A DNA stretch of 64,000 nt from Rhizobium mesosinicum (GTDB taxonomy: Bacteria > Pseudomonadota > Alphaproteobacteria > Rhizobiales > Rhizobiaceae): contig NZ_JAEUAK010000010.1 in NCBI RefSeq assembly GCF_019511345.1, positions 186,001 to 250,000 on the forward strand. Reading direction: 5' to 3'. Below are positions 45,061-53,122 of the stretch, piece by piece; the stretch's first letter is position 1; each line of letters begins with the position of its first letter. The notes beneath the pieces were generated by a model, which was not told where the DNA came from, did no database searches, and saw only the letters and a list, made by a program, of their open reading frames with translations. The position numbers were made by a program, and so were the translations under genes.

Positions 45061-45846
45061 TCAGGCTTCCAAACTTCTCTGGATGAGCCCTGTTAGATAG
45101 TCGGCCACGACCCCTTGGCCGGTATCGTCTGCGATGAGGTCGTTGCGGACCTCGATCATGACATTGCGAAGCCCGTTGGAAACGCCATGCAGGATCAGCG
45201 TGTGCGTCACGCCATCCTTAGGTCCGTAGGGTTCGTTGCGCTCGGTGCGGTAAAGCGGCGCATCGGCCGCAAACTCCAGCATACGGTCGGCAAACCGGCT
45301 GTCCTCGTCGTGGAGGATGCCGAGCTCGACGGCGCGTTGCTTGCCATTATAGACGGGAGTGAAGCTGTGGATCGTCACGATGACGCTATCCTGCCCCTTC
45401 GCCTGCCGGTCGCGGATCAAGGCACGCACGCGATCATGGAATGGCAGGTAGAGAGCTTCCGTGCGGGCGCGGCGCTCGCTTTCGGCCAAATCCTGGTTCC
45501 CGGGAATCGTATAAATCTCGCTGACCTCGGGCATCGCGCCCGGCGAGTTCGGCGGCCGGTTGCAGTCATAGATCAGGCGCGAGAAGCGCTGGTAGATGAG
45601 CGTTGCATCGAGCGCAGCGGAAATGGCGCGGGCAACGGCAAGGGCACCTGGATCCCAGGCGATATGGCTGGAAAGCGCTTCCTCGGAGAGGCCGAGATTA
45701 CCGAAATGTTCAGGAAGCGTGCGCGATGCATGCTCGCAGATAAGCAGCACGGGGCTCTTGCCGTGAGCACGCTCGATTGCAACGCAATCGCCGTCCGCCT
45801 CGTTGAGAATTTTGGCCTGAGCCAGCACCAACGGCGCTTCCCCCAT
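45061..45846 (-). CDS. N-formylglutamate amidohydrolase-family enzyme
   Basis: 261 residues with the FGase pattern: LLICEHASRTLP (Glu38, His39), AWDPGALAVA (Asp65) and YDCNRPPNSPGAMP. No histidine-utilisation genes are adjacent. In this cluster it could remove glutamate from a gamma-glutamyl product rather than formate from N-formylglutamate; that is inference from context. First gene of the leftward cluster, divergent from the RpiR-type regulator. Confidence 0.85.
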   Translation of the reverse strand: MGEAPLVLAQAKILNEADGDCVAIERAHGKSPVLLICEHASRTLPEHFGNLGLSEEALSSHIAWDPGALAVARAISAALDATLIYQRFSRLIYDCNRPPNSPGAMPEVSEIYTIPGNQDLAESERRARTEALYLPFHDRVRALIRDRQAKGQDSVIVTIHSFTPVYNGKQRAVELGILHDEDSRFADRMLEFAADAPLYRTERNEPYGPKDGVTHTLILHGVSNGLRNVMIEVRNDLIADDTGQGVVADYLTGLIQRSLEA

Positions 45847-45870
45847 CGCTTAATAAATACCTTACAAGAA

Positions 45871-45963
45871 AAGAATTCTTCAGCTTCACCGCGGTGTCAA
45901 GCACACTCTGAAAATATCTTTTCACGACAGTCATTGACATGGATTGTGACAGCGTTGTTAACT
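45871..45963. promoter_or_regulatory. Divergent control region with two palindromes and a promoter
   Basis: AAGAATTCTT (45871-45880) and TGAAAA-TATC-TTTTCA (45909-45924) are perfect palindromes between the amidohydrolase and regulator genes; the second resembles TGAAA...TTTCA operators of RpiR-type proteins. TTGACA (45934-45939) and TTAACT (45958-45963), spaced 18 bp, make a plausible sigma-70 promoter for the regulator. Confidence 0.55.
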
Positions 45964-46008
45964 TTGAGTGGGAAAGTGGCGCCAGACCATCCCGGGGAGC
46001 AAAATCAC

Positions 46009-46881
46009 GTGAGTGTCGCGGCAAAGACCGTTTCAGACGTCATTCATTCGCATTTCGGCGTGCTCACGCGCGCCGAGAGACAATTGGCCGAAAGCCTTCT
46101 CGACAACTATCCCGTCTCAGGTCTCGGCAGCATCACCACCATTGCTGAAAATGCCGGCGTCTCCACGCCGACGGTCGTGCGCATGGTCCAGAAGCTCGGC
46201 TACAAGGGCTATCCGGATTTCCAGCAGCATCTGCATCAGGAAGTCGAGGCGACGATTTCCAATCCGATCGCCAAGCACGATCGCTGGGCCCAGAACGCGC
46301 CGGGCACACATATATTGAACCGCTTCGCCGATGCCATTATGGGCAATTTGCGTCAAACGCTCACCGATCTCGATACGGCAACCTTTGACGATGTCGCTGC
46401 CCTGCTCTCGGACCGCAAACGCACGCTCTATTTCGTCGGCGGACGCATTACCGGCGCGCTGGCCGAATACTTCTTTACCCATATGCAGGTCATTCGCCCG
46501 AACACGGCGCTGCTCTCGTCCAATTCGTCAAGCTGGCCGCAATACGTCCTCAATATGAATCCGGGCGATCTGCTCATCATCTTCGATATCCGCCGCTATG
46601 AGCAGGAGATGGTGAGCCTTGCCACCGCCGCCCGCAAGCGCGGCGCTGAAATCATAGTCTTCACCGACCAATGGACCTCACCCGCCGCCAAGCTCGCCCG
46701 TCACGCCTTCCGCGTGCAGATCGAGGCGCCGTCGGCCTGGGATTCCTCCGTCGTTACACTCTTCATTGTGGAGGCGCTCATCGAAGCGGTGCAGAATTCG
46801 ACCTGGGACGAGACGAAGGAGCGCATGAAAACGCTGGAAGGCCTGTTCGAACAGACCCGGCTTTTCCGCAAACCTGGTTAG
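46009..46881 (+). CDS. RpiR/MurR-family regulator with atypical SIS domain
   Basis: 290 residues from GTG 46009 (GGGGAG 8 nt upstream); the open frame continues far upstream across the divergent gene and was trimmed. Helix-turn-helix about 40-65 (TTIAENAGVSTPTVVRMV). SIS domain about 135-270: GGRITG at 144-149. Where sugar-phosphate-binding SIS domains have S-x-S-G-x-T-x-E, this protein has DIRRYEQE at 193-200, so a sugar phosphate is an unlikely ligand. It probably controls the leftward cluster, the ABC operon downstream, or both. Confidence 0.87.
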   Translation: MSVAAKTVSDVIHSHFGVLTRAERQLAESLLDNYPVSGLGSITTIAENAGVSTPTVVRMVQKLGYKGYPDFQQHLHQEVEATISNPIAKHDRWAQNAPGTHILNRFADAIMGNLRQTLTDLDTATFDDVAALLSDRKRTLYFVGGRITGALAEYFFTHMQVIRPNTALLSSNSSSWPQYVLNMNPGDLLIIFDIRRYEQEMVSLATAARKRGAEIIVFTDQWTSPAAKLARHAFRVQIEAPSAWDSSVVTLFIVEALIEAVQNSTWDETKERMKTLEGLFEQTRLFRKPG

Positions 46882-46987
46882 GAGGAACAGCTAAAAAAGC
46901 AAAAACAAAGACGGATTTCGCGGAATCAGGACAGCCTGTCGCAAATAAAACATCTGCCGCAAGCTCCTGCTATTCATGACAAAATTA

Positions 46988-47016
46988 ACGTCACGCAACT
47001 GTCATACAAGCTTCAT
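46988..47016 (+). promoter_or_regulatory. Pho-box-like triple 7-mer array
   Basis: ACGTCAC-GCAA-CTGTCAT-ACAA-GCTTCAT: three 7-mers at exact 11-bp spacing, the middle one a perfect CTGTCAT. It lies 52 bp upstream of the ABC transporter's first gene. Confidence 0.6.
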
Positions 47017-47067
47017 CTAACGACAGTAACAGCACATCGGACACTGAAAACCCGAAGGAGAACAACA

Positions 47068-48171
47068 GTGATCTCTAACATTTCTCGACTGCTCTCGCTT
47101 TCTACTGCGATGATCGTTGCTTCGACTGCGATCGCAGCAGCTGAGCCGAGCGCTGATCTTATCGCTGCCGCCAAGAAAGAAGGCACGCTGACCACGATCG
47201 CTCTCCCGCACAACTGGTGCGGCTACGGCGACGTCATCGCAGGCTTCAAGGCCAAGTACGGTCTCGAAGTCAACGAATTGAACCCGGATGCGGGTTCGGG
47301 CGACGAAATCGAGGCTATCAAGGCCAACAAGGGTAACACCGGCCCGCAGGCTCCTGACGTCATCGACGTCGGCCTCTCCTTCGGTCCGTCCGCCAAGAAG
47401 GATGGCCTGATCCAGCCTTATAAAGTCTCTACCTGGGATTCCATCCCTGATAGCGCCAAGGATGCCGAAGGCTACTGGTACGGCGATTACTACGGCGTTC
47501 TCTCCTTCGTCGTGAACACCGATATCGTCAAGAACGTCCCAAAGGACTGGGCTGACCTCAAGAAGCCGGAATATGCCAACACCGTTTCGCTTGCCGGCGA
47601 TCCGCGCGCTTCGAACCAGGCTGTTCAGGCCGTTTATGCTGCCGGCCTTGCAACCGGTGAAAAGGACGCGACGAAGGCCGGTGAAGCCGGTCTCGCCTAC
47701 TTCGCAGAGCTGAACAAGGCCGGCGTGCTCGTTCCGGTTATCGGCAAGTCCGCTTCGCTCGCTCAGGGCTCCACCCCGATCGTCGTGGCATGGGACTATA
47801 ACGGTCTCTCATGGCGTGACAGCCTTGCCGGCAACCCGCCGGTTGAAGTCGTCGTTCCCTCGACCGGCGTCGTCGCAGGTGTCTACGTTCAGGCGATCTC
47901 CGCTTTCGCTCCTCATCCGAACGCTGCCAAGCTCTGGATGGAATACCTCTATTCGGACGAAGGCCAGCTTGCTTGGCTAAAGGGCTATTGCCACCCGATC
48001 CGTTTCAACGACCTCGCTCAGAAGGGCAAGGTTCCGAAGGAACTGCTCGACAAGCTGCCGCCGGCTGAAGGATATGCAAAGGCTGTCTTCCCGACCCTCG
48101 ACGAGCAGGGCAAGGGCAAGACCGCGATCACCACCAAGTGGGACAGCGTCGTCGGCGCCAACGTTCAGTAA
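47068..48171 (+). CDS. ABC importer substrate-binding protein (family 1, PotD/AfuA-like)
   Basis: 367 residues from GTG 47068 behind AAGGAG. Signal peptide 1-24 (AIAAA), then a two-lobe binding protein: LPHNWCGYGDVI at the first strand, NELNPDAGSGDEI, and YYGVLSFVVNTDIV at the hinge. Similar proteins bind polyamines, ferric iron or aminoethylphosphonate. No iron-binding tyrosine pair can be assigned by eye. First gene of a four-gene operon. Confidence 0.9.
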   Translation: MISNISRLLSLSTAMIVASTAIAAAEPSADLIAAAKKEGTLTTIALPHNWCGYGDVIAGFKAKYGLEVNELNPDAGSGDEIEAIKANKGNTGPQAPDVIDVGLSFGPSAKKDGLIQPYKVSTWDSIPDSAKDAEGYWYGDYYGVLSFVVNTDIVKNVPKDWADLKKPEYANTVSLAGDPRASNQAVQAVYAAGLATGEKDATKAGEAGLAYFAELNKAGVLVPVIGKSASLAQGSTPIVVAWDYNGLSWRDSLAGNPPVEVVVPSTGVVAGVYVQAISAFAPHPNAAKLWMEYLYSDEGQLAWLKGYCHPIRFNDLAQKGKVPKELLDKLPPAEGYAKAVFPTLDEQGKGKTAITTKWDSVVGANVQ

Positions 48172-48245
48172 TATCTGACCTCGCCTCCCCGCCTTTGTCG
48201 GTGGGGAGGCTTTTCTCACTCCGACGCCCCAGGATGAGCTTTTCC

Positions 48246-49139
48246 ATGAGCACTGTTTCAACGCCTATGGTAAGCAATGCCCCCTTGATCAACAAAGACC
48301 GCGTGATCGACTGGCTGGGCATTGCACCCTTCGTAATTTTTTCTCTGCTATTCCTGATCATCCCCACTCTGTATCTTGTGGCGGGCGCGTTTCTGACGCC
48401 CGATGGCGATTTCACACTGAAGAATATCGGCGATCTTTTCACGCCATCTATTATGAGCGCCTATTGGATCAGTATCCGCGTCTCGGTAGCATCTGCCATC
48501 GGCGGCGCGCTTATCGGCTTTTTCCTCGCCTGGGCCGTCGTACTCGGCGGCCTGCCGAACTGGACCCGCGCAACGCTGCTGACATTCTCGGGCGTCGCCT
48601 CGAACTTCGCCGGCGTACCGCTTGCCTTCGCCTTCCTGGCAACGCTTGGCCGCACCGGCCTTGTGACCCTCTTCCTGCGCGACTGGTTCGGCTTCAACCT
48701 TTACGGCACCGGCTTCAACCTCCTCTCGTTCTTCGGCCTCACCATCACCTACATGTATTTCCAGATCCCGCTGATGGTGCTGATCCTGACGCCGGCGCTC
48801 GATGGCATGAAGAAGGAATGGCGTGAAGCTTCGCAGATCCTCGGCGCCACCAACCGCCAGTATTGGACCATGGTCGCCATGCCGATCCTGTGGCCGAGCC
48901 TGCTTGGCACGACGCTGCTTCTGTTTGCGAATGCTTTCGGTGCTATCGCAACCGCCTATGCGCTGACCGGTTCGTCGCTCAACATCGTCCCGATCCTGCT
49001 CTACGCACAGATCCAGGGTGACGTCCTTCACAACGCCAATCTCGGCTACGCGATTGCGCTCGGCATGATCGTCATCACGGGCGTTTCGAATGTTCTCTAT
49101 CTCATGCTGCGCATGCGCGCTGAACGGTGGCAAAAATGA
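48246..49139 (+). CDS. ABC importer permease 1
   Basis: 297 residues from ATG 48246 (AGGATGAG upstream); an ATG four codons earlier is too close to its ribosome site. Six hydrophobic helices of the PotB type, with the cytoplasmic coupling motif EASQILGATNRQYWTMVAMPILWPSL. The next gene starts within its stop (ATGA). Confidence 0.9.
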   Translation: MSTVSTPMVSNAPLINKDRVIDWLGIAPFVIFSLLFLIIPTLYLVAGAFLTPDGDFTLKNIGDLFTPSIMSAYWISIRVSVASAIGGALIGFFLAWAVVLGGLPNWTRATLLTFSGVASNFAGVPLAFAFLATLGRTGLVTLFLRDWFGFNLYGTGFNLLSFFGLTITYMYFQIPLMVLILTPALDGMKKEWREASQILGATNRQYWTMVAMPILWPSLLGTTLLLFANAFGAIATAYALTGSSLNIVPILLYAQIQGDVLHNANLGYAIALGMIVITGVSNVLYLMLRMRAERWQK

Positions 49140-49924
49140 AGGGACAACGTATCGGCGCCTGGATCGCCATCATCATCGGCGCAACCTATTTCATCGTCCC
49201 GCTTCTCGGCACGCTGGAATTCTCCCTGCGCAAGCGTCGTGACGCCTATTCGTTCGATGCCTATCAATCGGTCTTTTCCGATGTCAATTTCCGCGAGACG
49301 TTCGGCTACTCCATGATGATGGCCGCGCTGACCATCGTCTTCGGCATGCTGCTCGTGGTGCCAACCGCCTATTGGGTGCGCCTCCGCCTGCCTCAGATGC
49401 GTCAGATCGTCGAATTCATCACACTGCTGCCGCTCGTCATTCCGGCGATCGTCATCGTCTTCGGCTATATCCAGATGTACAAGTCCTCCTCGTACCTGCC
49501 GCTGACCGGCTCCACGACGGGCACCAACATCCTGCTGATGTTCTCCTACATCACGCTCTCGCTGCCCTACATGTACCGCGCCGTCGATACCGCCATGCGC
49601 GCCATCGACGTCCGAACGCTGACGGAAGCAGCCGAAAGCCTTGGCGCGAAGTGGACGACGATCATGTTCAGGTGCATTTTTCCGAACGTCATGAGCGGCG
49701 TGCTTTCGGGCGCCTTCATCACGCTCGCGATGGTAATGGGCGAATTCACCATGGCAGCCCTGCTTGGTCGCCCTGCTTTTGGCCCCTACCTGCAGCGTGT
49801 CGGCGCCAACCAGGCCTATGAGCCTTCCGCGCTCGCCGTCATCGCCTTCTCGATCACCTGGCTCAGCATGGGCCTGCTCAATCTCGTTTCCCGCTTTGGC
49901 AAAGCCCGCCCGGCTAGGGTATAA
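49136..49924 (+). CDS. ABC importer permease 2
   Basis: 262 residues from ATG 49136, overlapping permease 1 by 4 bp. PotC-type with six helices and the coupling motif EAAESLGAKWTTIMFRCIFPNVMSG. Forms the heterodimeric channel with permease 1. Confidence 0.9.
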   Translation: MKGQRIGAWIAIIIGATYFIVPLLGTLEFSLRKRRDAYSFDAYQSVFSDVNFRETFGYSMMMAALTIVFGMLLVVPTAYWVRLRLPQMRQIVEFITLLPLVIPAIVIVFGYIQMYKSSSYLPLTGSTTGTNILLMFSYITLSLPYMYRAVDTAMRAIDVRTLTEAAESLGAKWTTIMFRCIFPNVMSGVLSGAFITLAMVMGEFTMAALLGRPAFGPYLQRVGANQAYEPSALAVIAFSITWLSMGLLNLVSRFGKARPARV

Positions 49925-49936
49925 GGTATTTGGCTC

Positions 49937-50998
49937 ATGTCCTTTCTTACGCTGACCAACATTCAGAAATCCTTCGGCCAGACCCAGGTCGTCAAGAACT
50001 TCAACATGAACATCGAGAAAGGGGAATTCGTCTCCTTCCTCGGCCCATCAGGCTGCGGCAAGACAACGGTTCTGCGCATGATCGCCGGTTTCGAAACGCC
50101 TACCGGCGGCACCCTGACGATCAACGGCAAGGACCAGCGTCCGCTGAAGCCGAACCAGCGCAACATCGGCATGGTCTTCCAGGCCTACGCTCTCTTCCCG
50201 AACATGACGGTGCATGACAATGTCGCCTTTGGCCTGAAAGTCGCGGGCGCTCCCAAGCCGGAGATCGACAGCAGAGTCAAGGAGATGCTTGGCCTCATCA
50301 AGCTCGATCATCTGGCCGACCGCTTCCCCTACCAGATGTCCGGCGGCCAGCAGCAGCGCGTCGCCCTTGCCCGCGCGCTTGCCGTCAAGCCGCAGGTTCT
50401 GCTGCTCGACGAACCGCTGTCTGCCCTCGACGCAAAGATTCGCGTATCGCTGCGCGAAGAAATCCGCCAGATCCAGCAGTCGCTCGGCATCACCACGGTC
50501 TTCGTCACGCACGACCAGGAAGAGGCTCTTTCGATCTCCGACCGCATTGTCGTCATGAATGCTGGCAAGGCCGACCAGATCGGTACGCCTTTTGAAATCT
50601 ACAATACGCCGGCAACGCGCTTCGTCGCTTCCTTCGTCGGCACGTTGAACCTCATCGAGGCCAAGGTCGTCGATCCCGACAGCAACCGTATCCAGATCGG
50701 CGATCAGGGTGTGACACTGAAGCAATCGGTTCAGGCCTACAAAGTCGGCGATACCGTTCAGCTCGCTCTGCGCCCGGAAGCTGGTTCGCTTGCCGAAGGT
50801 GCGCGCAGCGATACGGCGCTGACAGGTAAGGTCGTCTCCGCACACTTCCTCGGTTCAGTCATCCGCACCCGCATGGATGTCGGCGGCAACGTGATCTCCT
50901 TCGACATGTTCAACAGCCCGGGTGTCACTCCGCCGGCCGCCGGCGAGACCGTGACGCTCCGCTTCATGGCCGCCGACCTTCTCGTCATCCGCGACTGA
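49937..50998 (+). CDS. ABC importer ATPase (PotA/FbpC-like)
   Basis: 353 residues. Walker A GPSGCGKTT at 36-44, Q loop near VFQAYALFPNMTV, signature MSGGQQQRVALARAL, Walker B LLLDEPLSALD, switch His in VTHDQEEAL. A C-terminal TOBE-type regulatory domain follows (about 240-350). 12 bp after permease 2, followed by a terminator. Confidence 0.94.
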   Translation: MSFLTLTNIQKSFGQTQVVKNFNMNIEKGEFVSFLGPSGCGKTTVLRMIAGFETPTGGTLTINGKDQRPLKPNQRNIGMVFQAYALFPNMTVHDNVAFGLKVAGAPKPEIDSRVKEMLGLIKLDHLADRFPYQMSGGQQQRVALARALAVKPQVLLLDEPLSALDAKIRVSLREEIRQIQQSLGITTVFVTHDQEEALSISDRIVVMNAGKADQIGTPFEIYNTPATRFVASFVGTLNLIEAKVVDPDSNRIQIGDQGVTLKQSVQAYKVGDTVQLALRPEAGSLAEGARSDTALTGKVVSAHFLGSVIRTRMDVGGNVISFDMFNSPGVTPPAAGETVTLRFMAADLLVIRD

Positions 50999-51023
50999 TC
51001 GGAAGAAAAACGTTCTTGATGAG

Positions 51024-51049
51024 GGCGCCGCCGATGCGGCGCCTTTTTT
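51024..51049 (+). terminator. Terminator of the ABC importer operon
   Basis: GGCGCCGC (51024-51031) pairs with GCGGCGCC (51036-51043) around 4 nt, followed by six T. Confidence 0.92.
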
Positions 51050-51162
51050 CGTTTCGCGGAAACACTGTCAGCAAACGTGATGGAGCTATCACCAGAAAGA
51101 ACTTGAAGTGGCGGGAACCATGCCGCATGGAGCAAACATTCCGATCCACGAAGTACTCCATC

Positions 51163-52500
51163 ATGTCATCAGTCGCAGCCCCCGCTCCCCGCAGCCTGAC
51201 GTCCCAGGATTTCCGTACGCTTGGCCTTTCGGCACTCGGCGGCGCACTGGAATTCTACGATTTTATCATCTTCGTCTTCTTCGCAGCTGTGATCGGCAAG
51301 CTTTTCTTCCCGCCGGAAATGCCGGACTGGCTGGTGACGCTGCAGACATTCGGCATCTTTGCGGCAGGCTATCTGGTCCGCCCGCTGGGCGGTATCGTGC
51401 TTGCCCATTTCGGCGATCTCTTCGGCCGCAAGAAGGTCTTCGCCTTCTCGATCCTGCTGATGGCACTCTCGACGCTCGGCATGGCGGCCATGCCGACCTA
51501 TGCCGCAATCGGTGTCGCAGCCCCCGTGCTTCTCATCCTGATGCGCATCCTGCAGGGTGCCGCGATCGGCGGCGAGGTTCCGGGCGCCTGGACCTTCGTG
51601 GCCGAGCACGTGCCCTTCCGTCGCGTCGGCTTTGCCTGCGGCTTCCTGTGCTCGGGCCTGACGCTTGGCATCCTCTTCGGCTCCTTCATCGCCACGATCA
51701 TCAACACCGTCTTCACGCCTGACGATATCGCCGCATACGCATGGCGCCTGCCCTTCTTCATCGGCGGCATCTTCGGTCTCATCGCCGTCTATCTGCGCCG
51801 CTGGCTGCAGGAGACGCCTATCTTTTCCGAGATGAAGCAGAGCCGGTCGCTGGTGCCGGAACTGCCGCTGAAGGCCGTGCTTCGCGACTACCCACGCGGC
51901 GTCGTGATCTCCATGTTGCTGACCTGGATCCTGTCCGCCGGCATCGTGGTGACGACCTTGATGACGGCGACGTTCCTGCAGAAGCAGTATGGGTACACCG
52001 CCCAGCAATCGCTGGCCGCCACCAGCTTCGGCACGCTCTTCCTGATTTTCGGCACAGCGGCAGCCGGCGCGATCGTCGACCGTGTCGGCTCCGGGCGCTT
52101 CTTCCTGGTATCGAGCATCTTCTTTGCCATCGCCACCTTCGCTTTTTACAGCTATGCAGCGGTGTCATTGACGGTTCTCTTCGTGCTCTACGCCATCATG
52201 GGCCTCGCCGTCGGCATGGTCGGCGCAGTGCCTTATGTGATGGTGCGCGCCTTTCCGGCCCGTGTCCGCTTCAGCGGCCTCTCCTTCTCCTACAATGTCT
52301 CCTATGCAATCTTCGGCGGCCTGACGCCGCTTGGCGTCGCGGCCCTGCTGCCGATCAACCCGATGGCGCATGCTTTTTATCTGCTGTTCATCGCCGCCCT
52401 CACCTTCGGCCTCGGCCTCTATCTTCTCGTCAAGGGAGATAGCGTCGAAGCGGAAGTCGGCATCGAGGAATTGATGGAGCGCCTCGGCTCCCGCACCTGA
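51163..52500 (+). CDS. MFS transporter, metabolite:H+ symporter type
   Basis: 445 residues from ATG 51163; ATG 51127 is possible and gives 12 more residues. The frame before the terminator is not credible. Twelve helices; LSALGGALEFYDFIIFVFFA at the start and the GDLFGRKKVF loop after helix 2 are typical of the MHS branch (ShiA/KgtP/ProP relatives). Substrate probably an organic acid or compatible solute; not determined. Confidence 0.87.
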   Translation: MSSVAAPAPRSLTSQDFRTLGLSALGGALEFYDFIIFVFFAAVIGKLFFPPEMPDWLVTLQTFGIFAAGYLVRPLGGIVLAHFGDLFGRKKVFAFSILLMALSTLGMAAMPTYAAIGVAAPVLLILMRILQGAAIGGEVPGAWTFVAEHVPFRRVGFACGFLCSGLTLGILFGSFIATIINTVFTPDDIAAYAWRLPFFIGGIFGLIAVYLRRWLQETPIFSEMKQSRSLVPELPLKAVLRDYPRGVVISMLLTWILSAGIVVTTLMTATFLQKQYGYTAQQSLAATSFGTLFLIFGTAAAGAIVDRVGSGRFFLVSSIFFAIATFAFYSYAAVSLTVLFVLYAIMGLAVGMVGAVPYVMVRAFPARVRFSGLSFSYNVSYAIFGGLTPLGVAALLPINPMAHAFYLLFIAALTFGLGLYLLVKGDSVEAEVGIEELMERLGSRT

Positions 52501-52531
52501 ACGGAAGAACTCGTCGAGACAGGATATTTCG

Positions 52532-52837
52532 ATGATCACCTGCTACCTGCGATACGTGATCGACCCCTATAAGCTGGCTGAGTTCGAGGAATATGCCCGG
52601 CTCTGGATCCCGATCGTCAACAGGATGGGCGGCACGCATCACGGCTATTTCCTGCCGTCAGAAGGCGCCAACAACATTGCTGTGGCGTTGTTTTCCTTCC
52701 CGAGCCTTGCCGCCTATGAGGATTACCGTGCCCGAATGGGAAGCGACCCGGATTGCCAGGCCGCCTTCGAGCTCGACAAGCGCAACCGCAGCATCCTCAG
52801 CTATGAACGCAGCTTCATGCGCCCGGTTCTCGGCTGA
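52532..52837 (+). CDS. NIPSNAP-family small protein
   Basis: 101 residues, one dimeric alpha-beta barrel domain: ITCYLRYVIDPYKLAEFEEYARLW, then HHGYFLPSEGANNIAVALFSF and a C-terminal ILSYERSFMRPVL. Function of bacterial NIPSNAP proteins is unknown. 31 bp after the MFS transporter, so possibly cotranscribed. Confidence 0.85.
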   Translation: MITCYLRYVIDPYKLAEFEEYARLWIPIVNRMGGTHHGYFLPSEGANNIAVALFSFPSLAAYEDYRARMGSDPDCQAAFELDKRNRSILSYERSFMRPVLG

Positions 52838-52900
52838 TCGCGCCGGAATTCCGTCCAGGCATATCAATCCCGCCAATCGGGTTAGGACAGCACCAGATTA

Positions 52901-53044
52901 AATGCATCCCTGGTGACGCTGGTGGTGCCCGTCAGCGCGAACCTGCTAGGCACAGTCTTTCTCGGTGAAAGACTAGAGACGTTCGAGTTCGGTGGGATGA
53001 TCCTGATCGTGGCGAGCCTGATCATCATCGATGGACGGCTTTTT
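52901..53044 (+). pseudogene. C-terminal remnant of an EamA/DMT transporter
   Basis: Translation from 52901 gives about 48 residues starting NASLVTLVVPVSA and containing FLGERLETFEF and IIIDGRLF, the end of the second EamA repeat. The same segment in the intact gene at 23882 reads SLVTLLVPPSA...FLGERLEM...ILDGRLY. No start codon with ribosome site and no first nine helices are present. The homology stops abruptly at the left side, 64 bp after the NIPSNAP stop. Confidence 0.85.
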
Positions 53045-53122
53045 CGAAGCCAATTTCGGCTTCCATACCGCCCGGAAGAAAAAGCCCCGCTCGCTGGCAG
53101 GACCTTTTCATTCCGGCTGCGA

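Noticed and set aside
45115..46006. N-terminal extension of the RpiR-type regulator frame
   Set aside because: Overlaps the divergent amidohydrolase gene and its promoter; the regulator family begins at the GTG near 46009.
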